A DNA stretch of 64,000 bases from Deinococcus humi (GTDB taxonomy: Bacteria; Deinococcota; Deinococci; Deinococcales; Deinococcaceae): positions 62,001 to 126,000 of the forward strand of contig NZ_JACHFL010000001.1 in NCBI RefSeq assembly GCF_014201875.1, written 5' to 3'. This document shows positions 20,554-31,448 of this stretch, in pieces (the first letter of the stretch is position 1; each line of letters starts with the position of its first letter). The notes under the pieces are model-generated. The model worked only from the letters and a program-made list of their open reading frames with translations, was not told the origin of the DNA and ran no database searches. The position numbers and the translations under genes are program-made.

Positions 20554-21612
20554 GTGTTCCGACGCCCCCGCACCCCACAGCCGCCCCCGCTCGCGTCCGC
20601 CGAGGCGCGCGCTCCGTCGTCCAGCGCTCCTGCCGGTGATATGGAGGCCGTGCGCGTCCTGAATGAACTGCTGGCACGGCCCACGCATGAGGGCGTGCTG
20701 GAAGGCGCGCTGAGCTACGCCAGCTTTCTGCTGGGCGGCAACCTGCGTGGCTACGCCCTGACGCACCGCGCGCAGGGCCAGGACCGGGCGGCACCGGACC
20801 GGGTGGCGGCCGTGTTCGGGTATCCCAAGGCGCTGGTCGGAACACCACTGTCGGGTCCCTGGGCGTCGCTGCGCACGCGCGTGCTCAGCGACGGGTCACG
20901 CGAGTTGTACGAGGCCAATCCGCCAGAGCTGCACGGCGTGCTGGACACCTGCGGAATGCGCGACGTGGCGCTGTCGCTGGTGGTGCCCATCAATGACCGG
21001 GGGCGCAACATGGGGGCGCTGGTGCTGGACCGCAACTCTTCCGAGGACATCGGCCATGCCGCCCAGGAGCTGGTGACCCGCTGGGCCACGGCGGTTGCGC
21101 CGCTGCTGGGGCTGCTGGAGAGCCGCGAGAACTGGCGACTGGCCGCACGGCAGGTCAGCAGCGCGGTGGTGGAGGCTTTTGAGAGTCAGGAATTCGACGC
21201 GCTGGGTCACGGCCAGGCCGTCGCCGAGGCCAGTGTGAAGCTCGGCCGCGCGGTGGGGCTGGCGGAGCGCGAACTGGACGAGTTGTGGTTCGCGGCCACA
21301 CTGCACGATCTGGGCAAGATCCACGGGGAGAAGGGACACGCCCAGGTCGGCGCGAACTTCCTGCACGGCGTGCCGCATCTGGCCCAGGCGCAGAAGGCCA
21401 TCCGTCACCACCACGAACGCTGGGACGGTCAGGGTGAACCCGACAAGCTGGTCGGCGAGGACATTCCACTGTACGCGCGGATTCTGGCCGTCGCCAACGC
21501 CTACGTGCGCCTGGGCGACATCGAGCGCCTGCGTGGTCAGGCCGGCAAGGGGCTGGACGCCCGTCTGGTCGGCCTCATGGAAAAGGTCAGCGCCGAGCCA
21601 CCTGCAAAATGA
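20554..21612 (+). CDS. HD-GYP-like (degenerate) protein with N-terminal GAF-like region
   Basis: A 352-residue protein. After a Pro/Ala-rich start, residues about 45-180 look like a GAF sensory fold, followed by an HD domain with HDLGK and HHERWDG. The GYP signature is replaced by GEP, and the later metal-site DAYDAL-like segment reads ANAYVRL, losing an Asp. c-di-GMP phosphodiesterase activity is therefore doubtful. The GTG at 20554 lies 9 bases after TATACT (20539-20544); an ATG at 20455 is in frame but upstream of that promoter. Confidence 0.75.
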   Translation: MFRRPRTPQPPPLASAEARAPSSSAPAGDMEAVRVLNELLARPTHEGVLEGALSYASFLLGGNLRGYALTHRAQGQDRAAPDRVAAVFGYPKALVGTPLSGPWASLRTRVLSDGSRELYEANPPELHGVLDTCGMRDVALSLVVPINDRGRNMGALVLDRNSSEDIGHAAQELVTRWATAVAPLLGLLESRENWRLAARQVSSAVVEAFESQEFDALGHGQAVAEASVKLGRAVGLAERELDELWFAATLHDLGKIHGEKGHAQVGANFLHGVPHLAQAQKAIRHHHERWDGQGEPDKLVGEDIPLYARILAVANAYVRLGDIERLRGQAGKGLDARLVGLMEKVSAEPPAK

Positions 21613-21666
21613 ACTGCGTGTCCGGGACCAGTGTGCTCGCGGCTGGACGGCCCGGGTGAGGTGGAC

Positions 21667-22563
21667 GTGACCCTGCGCCCCACCTCACCCGGCACAGCGC
21701 GGCCCCAGCACTTCCCGGAACTGGAAGCCCGTTACGGCCCCCTGACCCCGATGGATTCGGGCATGCAGAGCCGCGTGTACCTCACCCCCGACGGCGCAGC
21801 GGTGGTCAAGGTGTACCGCAATCAGAGGGGGCAGCACCGCACTGAGGCGCAGAACATGGTGCGGGCGGGCATGGGTGACTGGCTGCTGGACGTCACCGAG
21901 GCCGATGGCGTGGAGGTGCTGGTGATGCGCCGCTTCGCGGGCCATCCCCTGCGCGCCGCCGACGTGCCGCGCGCCCTGCCACAGCTGGGTCAGATCGTGG
22001 CCACGCTCCACACCCAGCAGGAGGGCCGCGTCAATCTGGACACGGTGCGCGAGCGGCTGACCCGCTTTCGCCGCGCCCTGGCCGCCTACCCGTTGGCTGA
22101 CCTCTTTGACGCCGTGGAAGTGCCCCTGGAAGGCGGCCTGCTGGATCAGCCTGCCGCGTTTTGCCACCTGGACATGTGGCACGACAACATCCTGATCTCC
22201 AATCCGCCCGGCGCGCAGGAGACAGGTCAGGAGGCTGCGGACCAGAACGGGGCGGGTCAGGACACGGTGCTGCTGATCGACTGGACACGCGCTGACTGGG
22301 ACGATCCTCTGCGCGATCTGGCGCTGCTCAAGACCGGCACGCTGGACCTGCTGGGGGCCGAACGCAGCCTGGAGGCGGCCCTGAGCTTTCTGCCGGACCG
22401 CGCCCCGTCCACCCTGACCCGTTACCGCGCGTACCTGGCCCTGACCACCCTGCATGACCTGTACTGGTTCTTGATGAACGAGCCCTATGAATTTGACGCC
22501 CAGAAGGAGTTCAAGGTGCCGCGCGCGCGCCACGCGCTGGCGCGGCTGCCGGAAGGGAGCTGA
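21667..22563 (+). CDS. Aminoglycoside phosphotransferase/choline kinase-fold protein
   Basis: A 298-residue APH-like kinase. The catalytic loop is HLDMWHDN, the metal-binding segment [19 protein letters not shown], and an ATP-site Lys is in VVKVY near residue 48. Such enzymes phosphorylate small molecules such as sugars, choline or antibiotics; nothing here indicates which. GTG 21667 is preceded by GGTGAGG (about 21654-21660); the GTG at 21661 and the ATG at 21631 are alternatives. It starts 54 bases after the HD gene, so the two may be cotranscribed. Confidence 0.75.
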   Translation: MTLRPTSPGTARPQHFPELEARYGPLTPMDSGMQSRVYLTPDGAAVVKVYRNQRGQHRTEAQNMVRAGMGDWLLDVTEADGVEVLVMRRFAGHPLRAADVPRALPQLGQIVATLHTQQEGRVNLDTVRERLTRFRRALAAYPLADLFDAVEVPLEGGLLDQPAAFCHLDMWHDNILISNPPGAQETGQEAADQNGAGQDTVLLIDWTRADWDDPLRDLALLKTGTLDLLGAERSLEAALSFLPDRAPSTLTRYRAYLALTTLHDLYWFLMNEPYEFDAQKEFKVPRARHALARLPEGS

Positions 22564-22673
22564 GCCCACGGGCGCGCTTACCGCCCCCACAGTTCACCGC
22601 GAAGCCCATCACCGAACCCCAGCCGCGCCTCTGCTAGCCTGCGGCCCAGCGGTTTGATGGGGGGTGAAGCAAA

Positions 22674-25019
<2,346 letters not shown>

Positions 25020-25186
25020 GGCCAAATCCGCAACAGAGCGAGGGCCCTAATACACCGATGCATAAGGTTTGGTGGCCTCACCCTCCACAGCGCTGCCCCC
25101 ACTGCACAGGCCAAGAAGAGACCAAGAGCTTCTCATCCGGCGGTGACAACCCTGTGACACCCCATGGCCTACTCTACTGTCACAGC

Positions 25187-25264
25187 GCACAACTTAAAGG
25201 TGGACCGGGTGAAGTCCACAGCGCAGAGGGACCAGGTCGAAAAAGGATCGGGTCCTTTCTTTTT
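25187..25264 (+). ncRNA. Candidate small RNA or leader attenuator
   Basis: TGTGAC (25153-25158) and TACTGT (25175-25180) are 16 bases apart and would start a transcript near 25187. It holds a hairpin with GTGGAC (25200-25205) and GTCCAC (25214-25219), and a terminator with AAAGGA (25242-25247) and TCCTTT (25253-25258) followed by C and five T. GGACC at 25229-25233 can pair with GGTCC at 25251-25255, which would break the terminator, as in attenuators. The product would be about 78 nt. No known class is recognised. Confidence 0.4.
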
Positions 25265-25327
25265 GATCTCGGAGAACCGCCCTTCCGTCTGGCGTGCCCA
25301 AACGCTGTGTTACCGACACCCTGCCCG

Positions 25328-25333
25328 TATGCT
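25328..25333 (+). promoter_or_regulatory. -10 element of the SDR gene
   Basis: TATGCT, 6 bases before the ATG at 25340; it sets the start and excludes the long upstream extension. Confidence 0.55.
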
Positions 25334-25339
25334 GGACCG

Positions 25340-26209
25340 ATGGCAACTTCTGGTGACAGACAGAGCATGAAAGGCAGGTCCGTGCTGGTCACGGGCGCGA
25401 CGGGTGGCATCGGGCTGGAGACGGCGCGGGAACTGGTACGCCGGGGGGCTGACGTGACAGTGCTGGGCCGCAATCCTGACAAGACAGCGCGTGTGGCGCG
25501 GGAGGTCGGGGCCGCCGGAACGCTAATCGCGGACCTCGGGGAGATGGCGCAGGTGCGGCGGGTGGCGGCCGAATTCCGGGACCGGGTGGGCCGTCTGGAC
25601 GTGCTGGTCAACAACGCGGGGGCCTTTTACACCGAGCGCCAGGAGACCCGCGAGGGCACCGAGCTGACCTGGGCGCTCAACCACCTCGCCCCATTCCTAT
25701 TCACCCGTGAGTTGCTGCCGCTGCTGCGCGCAGGGAACGCTCCCCGGGTGGTCACAGTGTCTTCCGGCGCACATGTGATGGGCCGCATCCGTTTCGACGA
25801 TCCCGAGTTCCGGCGCAGCTATAGAGGCTGGGCCGCCTACAGCCAGAGCAAGTTGGCGAACATCCTGTTCACACGTGAGCTGGCCCGGCGCGAGCCATGG
25901 TTACAGGCCAACACCCTGCACCCGGGCTTCGTGTCCACTGGCTTCGGACAGGACAATCCAATGTTCTCATGGATCAGCCGTCTGGCCCTGACCCCGGTGG
26001 AGGGCGCGCAGACCAGCATCCATCTGGTGGCAGAGCCTATTCTGGTGTCGGGGCGCTACTTCGTGGAGTCACGCGAGACGCTGCCCGCCCCGCAGGCCCT
26101 GGACGACGGCGCGGCCCTGCGACTGTGGCGGCTGAGCGAGGACTTCGTAGATGGCGAGGCTCAGCGGCCCCCGGAAGCAGCCCAGAACGGCCAGCAGGCC
26201 GCCAGCTGA
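25340..26209 (+). CDS. Short-chain dehydrogenase/reductase
   Basis: A 289-residue SDR of the retinol-dehydrogenase-like group. The NAD(P) motif TGATGGIG lies near residue 18, NNAG near 93, the active-site YSQSK near 165, and a Ser in VTVSSGA. The substrate is unknown. The ATG at 25340 is placed by the leaderless promoter; an ATG 9 codons later is the alternative. Confidence 0.88.
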   Translation: MATSGDRQSMKGRSVLVTGATGGIGLETARELVRRGADVTVLGRNPDKTARVAREVGAAGTLIADLGEMAQVRRVAAEFRDRVGRLDVLVNNAGAFYTERQETREGTELTWALNHLAPFLFTRELLPLLRAGNAPRVVTVSSGAHVMGRIRFDDPEFRRSYRGWAAYSQSKLANILFTRELARREPWLQANTLHPGFVSTGFGQDNPMFSWISRLALTPVEGAQTSIHLVAEPILVSGRYFVESRETLPAPQALDDGAALRLWRLSEDFVDGEAQRPPEAAQNGQQAAS

Positions 26210-26270
26210 CCCGGGCAGCAGAAATGGCGAGAATCTGGCATCCTCGCCCTGCCGCTTTGTCTTTCTTCGC

Positions 26271-27473
26271 CTAGACCTCGCGGATGTACCCGGTCTTCAG
26301 GAAACTGTGGACCATCGGCTCCAGATCGTGTAACGCGGCGTCCGAGCGCATGGCGTATTCGGCGGGCGTCAGCTTCTCGCCCAGCGCCCGCAGGAAGGCG
26401 ATCCCCGGCGCACCGTACTCGCCCTTGAACACCTGATAGACGTCGGTAATGGCATTCATGCCGTCGCGGCCCCGCAGCGTCAGGTTGTAATGGTGGTGCG
26501 CCCAGCCGGCCAGGCTGCGTGGCAGGATCAGCGTCTGTGGGCGCAATGGGGCCGGGAAGGCACCCTCGTAGGGCAGGGTGGCGGGCAGCGTCGCCACGAT
26601 TTCGCCGCGCGAGTAGAAGATCGCGCCAGTGGGCCGGGCGTGCAGACCGGTGAAGTCCTCGGTGAGATTGAACTTCCAGGCCCGCGAGCCGATGCCGCTC
26701 AGGACATGGGCATACGCCGCGCTCAGCGGGTGGGCACTGAGTGACGCACCCTGTTCGTACAGGTTGAGCAGTTCGCCCAGTGCCTGCTCCCCGGTGGCGC
26801 TCGCGGCGGCGGCGGTCACGGTACGGCCCTCGAACAGCAGCACGTAGGCAGTCTGATCGCCCAGCACCGCGTACAGGTAGCCGTACCAGGAATGCTCGTG
26901 CAGAAACTTGAGGAAAGCGTGTAGATCGCAAAAGCTCTCGTTCAGCCCGGCATAGGTGGGGGGCGAGTGCGGCAGGAAACGCGCCAGGAACGGCGACGCA
27001 CCGGGGAACATGGGGGTCAGCTCCGGGATCAGCTCTGCAAGCTCCTCGGTGGGCGCACCCGGGGACTGGGCAGAAGTGGGCTGTGCGGCAGTGGACTGGG
27101 CAGACCCAGGCTTCGCCTCGGGAGTCTGGGCCGCGGGCACGTCCTGCGCCGGAGTTTCCGGTGATGCGGCAGGGCGAGGGGACATAGCCTGAGCGGAAGG
27201 GGTCACCCGGATCGTCGGGCCGGTGGAAGCCTCCGAACCGGCTGCCGGGGAAGACGCGCTCTGGGATGCAGTTGGAGTCGTCCTTGCCGGCGTCTGCGCT
27301 GACTGCCCTGGAACGGACTGGCCAGATGCCGGAGCGGAACGTGGAGGCAGGCCTGGCGTCGGTGTGTTCCTGGCGGTCAAGGGCTGGGGCTGCGTGGGCT
27401 CCGGGCGCGCCTGGTTAGCGCTTTGCTGTTCAGGATCTTGCGGGTTCTGAGGCAGATTGGAATCGTCGGTCAC
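26271..27473 (-). CDS. Unknown protein with long disordered N-terminal half
   Basis: A 400-residue protein. Residues 1 to about 135 are mostly Pro, Ser, Thr, Gln and Ala and are surely disordered; about 140-400 form a globular domain rich in aromatic and charged residues that I do not recognise. There is no signal peptide or membrane helix. The start is a GTG at 27473, with an AAGGAA-like ribosome binding site about 18 bases upstream, so the start is uncertain. It runs in the same direction as the carbonic anhydrase gene, 86 bases downstream of it. Confidence 0.65.
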   Translation of the reverse strand: MTDDSNLPQNPQDPEQQSANQARPEPTQPQPLTARNTPTPGLPPRSAPASGQSVPGQSAQTPARTTPTASQSASSPAAGSEASTGPTIRVTPSAQAMSPRPAASPETPAQDVPAAQTPEAKPGSAQSTAAQPTSAQSPGAPTEELAELIPELTPMFPGASPFLARFLPHSPPTYAGLNESFCDLHAFLKFLHEHSWYGYLYAVLGDQTAYVLLFEGRTVTAAAASATGEQALGELLNLYEQGASLSAHPLSAAYAHVLSGIGSRAWKFNLTEDFTGLHARPTGAIFYSRGEIVATLPATLPYEGAFPAPLRPQTLILPRSLAGWAHHHYNLTLRGRDGMNAITDVYQVFKGEYGAPGIAFLRALGEKLTPAEYAMRSDAALHDLEPMVHSFLKTGYIREV

Positions 27474-27559
27474 GGATGGTTCACCAGTTCCTTCAGGGCT
27501 TTGGGACGCTGAGGTGCGCTTGCTTCGGTGTAAGGGACATTTTCGGCAACTGGACCGTC

Positions 27560-28123
27560 TTAATGGTCGAAGGTTGGATTTTTTTCAATGTCTGTGGTGC
27601 GGGGTTCTATAGTGTTGGGCTCAATCACCCGAAGGTGTTCATTGTAACGGGCCGCGTTCTGAACGTAACGGGCGGCTTGTTCTCGGCCGCCGACGGGCCG
27701 CACGATGCGGGCCGGAACGCCCAGTGCCAGCATACCGTCCGGGACGTGTACGCCCTCGGCCAGCAGCGCGCCTGCGCCAAGCACGGCTCCCGCGCCCAGA
27801 CTGGAGCCGCTGAGCATCACCGCGCCCATGCCCACCAGACTGCCCGGGCCACAGATTGCGCCGTGAACGACGGCCCGGTGGCCCACTGTGACACCCTCCG
27901 CCAGCACACACGGGTGCCCCGCGTCGGTATGCAATACCGCGCCGTCCTGCACGTTGCTGCCCGGCCCCACGGTAATGGCCTCGATGTCGCCGCGCAGCAC
28001 TGCGCCAAACCACACGCTGGCCCGCTCGGCAATCCACACCTGCCCGATCAGCTCAGCGCTGGGCGCGACGAAGGCGGTGGCCGCAACCTGAGGCACAAGT
28101 CGATCGAGGGCATAGAGCGGCAT
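27560..28123 (-). CDS. Gamma carbonic anhydrase family protein
   Basis: A 187-residue left-handed beta-helix protein built of hexapeptide repeats. The three zinc-binding histidines expected of the family lie in VLHTDAGHP and VGHRAVVHG. It should be a trimeric cytoplasmic protein; many members have carbonic anhydrase or acyl-CoA-linked roles. AGGAAG precedes the ATG at 28123. The last 25 residues are variable and charged. Confidence 0.88.
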   Translation of the reverse strand: MPLYALDRLVPQVAATAFVAPSAELIGQVWIAERASVWFGAVLRGDIEAITVGPGSNVQDGAVLHTDAGHPCVLAEGVTVGHRAVVHGAICGPGSLVGMGAVMLSGSSLGAGAVLGAGALLAEGVHVPDGMLALGVPARIVRPVGGREQAARYVQNAARYNEHLRVIEPNTIEPRTTDIEKNPTFDH

Positions 28124-28474
28124 GTCTTCCTCCAGTGCCGGGAAAGGGCGGGAACGGCAACCAGCGGCAGCACCGCCCAGGCGAATGGGAATGGTCTTGA
28201 GGTCAAGCTAGCACGCTGCCGCATATCTGCCGACAGCCGCAACGTCAAGAGCAGGACGCCCTGAGGTGACCCTATTTACACCTAGTCCAAAATCACGGCT
28301 GCTCTGCGCCTGTCAGGCCATTTGACTCCAAATAACTGACCGTAAACCTTCACAGTTCTACATCTGAGGGTCAGAACGTGCGATAATGCACCTGTCTCAA
28401 GCCCCGCGCCATTGTGCGGTTGCAGCCCAGAGGGCAGCCAACCGGGCGGCGGACTTGGAGATGCAAGGAGAGTT
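28124..28474. other. Divergent intergenic region upstream of the cold shock gene
   Basis: About 350 bases between the carbonic anhydrase (-) and cold shock (+) genes. It holds the csp promoter near 28379-28387 and an mRNA leader of roughly 80 bases, typical of cold shock genes. TTGACT at 28322-28327 with TAAACC 15 bases later is a second, weaker promoter candidate. Confidence 0.5.
28379..28387 (+). promoter_or_regulatory. Extended -10 promoter of the cold shock gene
   Basis: TG, one base, then GATAAT (28382-28387) form an extended -10; no clear -35 is seen. The predicted start near 28394 leaves an 80-base leader with AAGGAG before the ATG. Confidence 0.5.
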
Positions 28475-28750
28475 ATGGCTCAAGGACGAGTAAAGTGGTT
28501 TAACGTTGAGAAAGGCTACGGTTTCATCGAGCACCCGGGCAACCCCGACGTGTTCGTGCACTACAGCGCCATCCAGAGCGGCGGTTTCCGCAAGCTCAAC
28601 GAGGGCGACGAAGTGGAATTCGAAGTCGAAGCTGGTCAGGGCAACAAAGGCCCCCAGGCCAAGAACGTGGTCGTGACCAATGCTGCGCCTGCCCCCATGG
28701 GCGGCAACGGCGGCATGGGCGGCAACCGGGGTGGCGGCAGCCGCTGGTAA
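28475..28750 (+). CDS. Cold shock protein (CspA family) with Gly-rich tail
   Basis: A 91-residue protein. The cold shock domain (residues 1-70) has RNP1 KGYGFIEH and RNP2 VFVHYSAI, which bind single-stranded RNA or DNA; a Gly/Asn-rich tail of about 20 residues ends in RW. It acts as an RNA chaperone. AAGGAGAG (28463-28470) precedes the ATG. A terminator follows at 28793. Confidence 0.95.
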   Translation: MAQGRVKWFNVEKGYGFIEHPGNPDVFVHYSAIQSGGFRKLNEGDEVEFEVEAGQGNKGPQAKNVVVTNAAPAPMGGNGGMGGNRGGGSRW

Positions 28751-28792
28751 ACCCCTGATCTCCTGATCAGGACTTCAACTTTTCTTTCTCTT

Positions 28793-28818
28793 GCGGGCGC
28801 TCTCGGGCGTCCGCTTTT
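28793..28818 (+). terminator. Intrinsic terminator of the cold shock gene
   Basis: GCGGGCGC (28793-28800) and GCGTCCGC (28807-28814), followed by TTTT. Confidence 0.8.
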
Positions 28819-28903
28819 CGTGTGTGCCGGACCAGCGCCTCTCGCGCCCCCACAGTAAAGAGCAGGCGCCGTTGCCGACACCTGCCCACAGGGTCCAGAG
28901 AAT

Positions 28904-30481
28904 TCAGTACCGCTGCGCGATGGTCTTGGTCTGCAGGAACCAGAACAGGTAGTCAGGGCCGCCCACCTTGGCATTGGTGCCGCTCATGCCGTAGCCACCG
29001 AAGGCGTGCGTCCCCGAAAGCGCCCCGGTGCATTTGCGGTTCAGGTACAGGTTGCCCACCTGAATCAACCTGCGGGCCTCGGCCAGCTTGTGCGGATCGC
29101 GGCTGTAGAAGGCGGCGGTCAGACCGTATTCGCTGTCGTTCGCCAGTTCGATGGCATGGCGCCAGTCGCGCGCTTTCGAGAAGGCCAGGACCGGTCCGAA
29201 GATCTCCTCCTGAAACAGGGAATCGGCGCTGTCCACGTCCGCGAAGATCGTCGGCTGGACATAGCCCCCCTCGCACTCGCCCAGCTGCGCCCGCTCGCCG
29301 CCCAGCACCAGCCGGGCCGTCCCCTGGCCATCCCGCACGTATTTCATGATGCGTTCGGCGCTGCCCTGGCTGATGACCGGCCCAAGCGGGGCGTTGTCTT
29401 CCGGCAGGCCCACTTTCACCTCGGCGGCCAGCGTCCTGACCCGCTCCAGCAGGTCCTCGTAGACGCTTTCCTCGGCAATCACGCGGCTGCAGGCGCTGCA
29501 TTTCTGGCCCGCGTAGCCGAAGGTGGACTGCACGATGCCCACAGCAGCGGCGTCCAGATCGGCGTCGGCACAGACCACTGTGGGGTCCTTGCCGCCCATC
29601 TCGGCCATGACGCGCTTGAGCCATTTCTGGCCGGGCTGCACCTTCGCGGCGCGCTCGAAGATGCGGCATCCAATCTCGCGGCTGCCGGTGAAGGCCACCA
29701 TGCGGATGTCCTTGTGATCCACCAGCGGATCGCCCAGCACGTCGTCGGTGCCGGTGACGAACTGGATCACGTTCCGGGGCAGTCCGGCCTCGAACAGCAG
29801 CTCCACCATCAGCAGGCTGCTCAGGGGCGTTTCGCTGGCCGGTTTCCAGATCACGGTGTTGCCCGCCGCAATAGCGCCCAGTGCCATGCCCAGAGGGATC
29901 GCGCTGGGAAAGTTCCAGGGGCTGATGCAGGCCACCACGCCGATGGGCTCGTACACGGTGGTGACGTGCTCGTCAGGCATGGGATAGACCGGCTTACCCG
30001 CCGCCCAGCGCAGCGTCTCGCGGGCAAAGACCTCAAAGTGGTCCACCGATTCGGCCACCTCGCCGTCGGCCTCGGCCCAGTTCTTGCCGTTCTCCAGAGT
30101 CATGACGGCGTTGAATTCCATGCGCCGCGCCCGCAGCAGTTCGCCCGCCCGCTTGAAAATGGTGGCACGTTGTAACGGGTCACTGAAGCGCCACGCCTCG
30201 AAGCCGGTTTTCGCCGCGGCAATGGCGTCTTCCAGTTGCTGCGGCGTGGCTTTCGGGAAGTGCCACACGGTTTCGCGCGTATCGGCGGGGTTGCGGACCT
30301 CGAAAGTCTCGCTGCTCTCCACCCGCTCACCGCCGAGGTACAGGGGAAAGCGTTGCCCGACGTACCGCTCGCGCACCTGCCGAAAGGCCGCGCGTTGCAG
30401 TTCGGCCACGTCCTGCTGAGCGAAATTGAAGTAGGGCTCATGCTCGAAGGGCAGAAAACCGCCCGCCAGGGTATCCATCAT
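28904..30481 (-). CDS. Aldehyde dehydrogenase, L-glutamate gamma-semialdehyde (P5C) dehydrogenase-like
   Basis: A 525-residue NAD-dependent dehydrogenase of the P5CDH branch. The NAD-binding SPWNFPSAIP lies near residue 185, the general base Glu in AEMGGKDP and the catalytic Cys in GYAGQKCSACS near 320. It resembles the second P5CDH of this window (45061-46632) in length and motifs but is isolated from proline dehydrogenase. AAGGAGG (30489-30495, minus) precedes two adjacent ATG codons (30481 and 30478), so the start may be one codon later. Confidence 0.87.
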   Translation of the reverse strand: MMDTLAGGFLPFEHEPYFNFAQQDVAELQRAAFRQVRERYVGQRFPLYLGGERVESSETFEVRNPADTRETVWHFPKATPQQLEDAIAAAKTGFEAWRFSDPLQRATIFKRAGELLRARRMEFNAVMTLENGKNWAEADGEVAESVDHFEVFARETLRWAAGKPVYPMPDEHVTTVYEPIGVVACISPWNFPSAIPLGMALGAIAAGNTVIWKPASETPLSSLLMVELLFEAGLPRNVIQFVTGTDDVLGDPLVDHKDIRMVAFTGSREIGCRIFERAAKVQPGQKWLKRVMAEMGGKDPTVVCADADLDAAAVGIVQSTFGYAGQKCSACSRVIAEESVYEDLLERVRTLAAEVKVGLPEDNAPLGPVISQGSAERIMKYVRDGQGTARLVLGGERAQLGECEGGYVQPTIFADVDSADSLFQEEIFGPVLAFSKARDWRHAIELANDSEYGLTAAFYSRDPHKLAEARRLIQVGNLYLNRKCTGALSGTHAFGGYGMSGTNAKVGGPDYLFWFLQTKTIAQRY

Positions 30482-30674
30482 ACGTGCCTCCTTGTGCTTA
30501 AGGCTGAGGCTAACATGCCGCCCAGAGCTGGCAAAGCGGCGCTGTCACGCGCTTAATTCCTTTCGAAAGCGGCCGTGCGAAAGGATGCTCCTCCCCATCC
30601 CAACCTGGCAAACGCCAAGTCGCCAACGCGACGCATCCATCCGTGGCAATCGCCACCTGCACAGAAAAGCCGGA

Positions 30675-30917
30675 TCAGGCCAGCGCGGTGCTGACTTCCG
30701 ATTGGTCCGGCAGCTTCATCCGAAAATGCAAGGTTCCCGGCCCGAAATCCTGATTCACTGCCCAGATCCGGTCAATGTTCAGAGTCTGCGTGGTCGCTCC
30801 CCGGACGGCAACTGTCACGCTCTGACCGCTGGCGTTGATCACACGCATGTCCGGGCGAGGGATGGTCAGGCACGGGCCCAGTGTGCAGAGACCAAACAGC
30901 GCCGCTCCCACCGCCAA
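30675..30917 (-). CDS. Short exported protein, unknown, paralogue-like to its upstream neighbour
   Basis: About 80 residues beginning at a TTG (30917) or a GTG (30911). The first 20 residues are hydrophobic, and the rest has a VINASG segment close in pattern to VANRSG in the next gene upstream on the same strand. I do not recognise the family. No clear ribosome binding site or -10 box was found, so this call is weak. Confidence 0.4.
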   Translation of the reverse strand: MAVGAALFGLCTLGPCLTIPRPDMRVINASGQSVTVAVRGATTQTLNIDRIWAVNQDFGPGTLHFRMKLPDQSEVSTALA

Positions 30918-31026
30918 CCGCGCAGGGGTGGCCGGTACGTTTGCGGCTGGCCGATCTCAGGGAAAAGAGTGGGGAGCGTCGGAATTGACTCACGAGACTA
31001 TTCCGACGCACCAGGGCAGCGCAGCC

Positions 31027-31377
31027 TTATTGCACCTGGATGCGCCCACCCTGCCCCACCACGAAGGATGGACGGCTCCGGGCGGTCTCGGGGACGTGGG
31101 CTACCGACTGGCGCTGTCCACCTGCCGCGTGCACGGTCAGCCGGATCGGCTTTCCAGTCGTGCGGTCCAGCGGCACACGCCAGGTCTGGTGGGGCCACAG
31201 GTGGGCGCGGTGCAGGCAATCGCCCCCGTTCTGGCAGACCGTCAGGCCGCCGATCACCACGCCGCTGCGATTCGCCACCTGCACCCCCGCCGCCTGAAAC
31301 AGCAGCAGGTACAGCCACAGCGCCAGGGTCAGGAAAGCCAGTGCGGCGGCGGCGGGCAGGGCCAGACGGTCATTCAT
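31027..31377 (-). CDS. Small membrane-anchored protein, unknown function
   Basis: A 116-residue protein with one N-terminal membrane helix (about 6-28) and an exported domain containing two Cys (CQNGGDC) that may form a disulfide. The ATG at 31377 lies 7 bases after TAATTT on the minus strand (31385-31390), a clear leaderless start that excludes an ATG 14 codons earlier. Family unknown. Confidence 0.65.
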   Translation of the reverse strand: MNDRLALPAAAALAFLTLALWLYLLLFQAAGVQVANRSGVVIGGLTVCQNGGDCLHRAHLWPHQTWRVPLDRTTGKPIRLTVHAAGGQRQSVAHVPETARSRPSFVVGQGGRIQVQ

Positions 31378-31448
31378 GACCCCAAAATTACACACGCCGG
31401 TCTGCCACGCGTCATACAAATGGCTCAGTGTTCAGCAGAGCTTCCAGT

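Larger units (their letters stand above)
25020..25339 (+). other. Intergenic, 320 bp, holding a candidate small RNA and the SDR promoter
   Basis: The SDR frame stays open back to 25058, but the translation is unlike a protein. The region contains a promoter-like pair, two stem-loops and a T-tailed terminator (25242-25264), described separately, and the SDR -10 at 25328-25333. Confidence 0.5.

Noticed and set aside
25058..25339. N-terminal extension of the SDR protein
   Set aside because: It would translate through a terminator-like hairpin; the leaderless promoter puts the start at 25340.
27476..28264. A plus-strand frame over the carbonic anhydrase gene
   Set aside because: The minus strand shows clear hexapeptide repeats and zinc ligands; the plus frame is a shadow.
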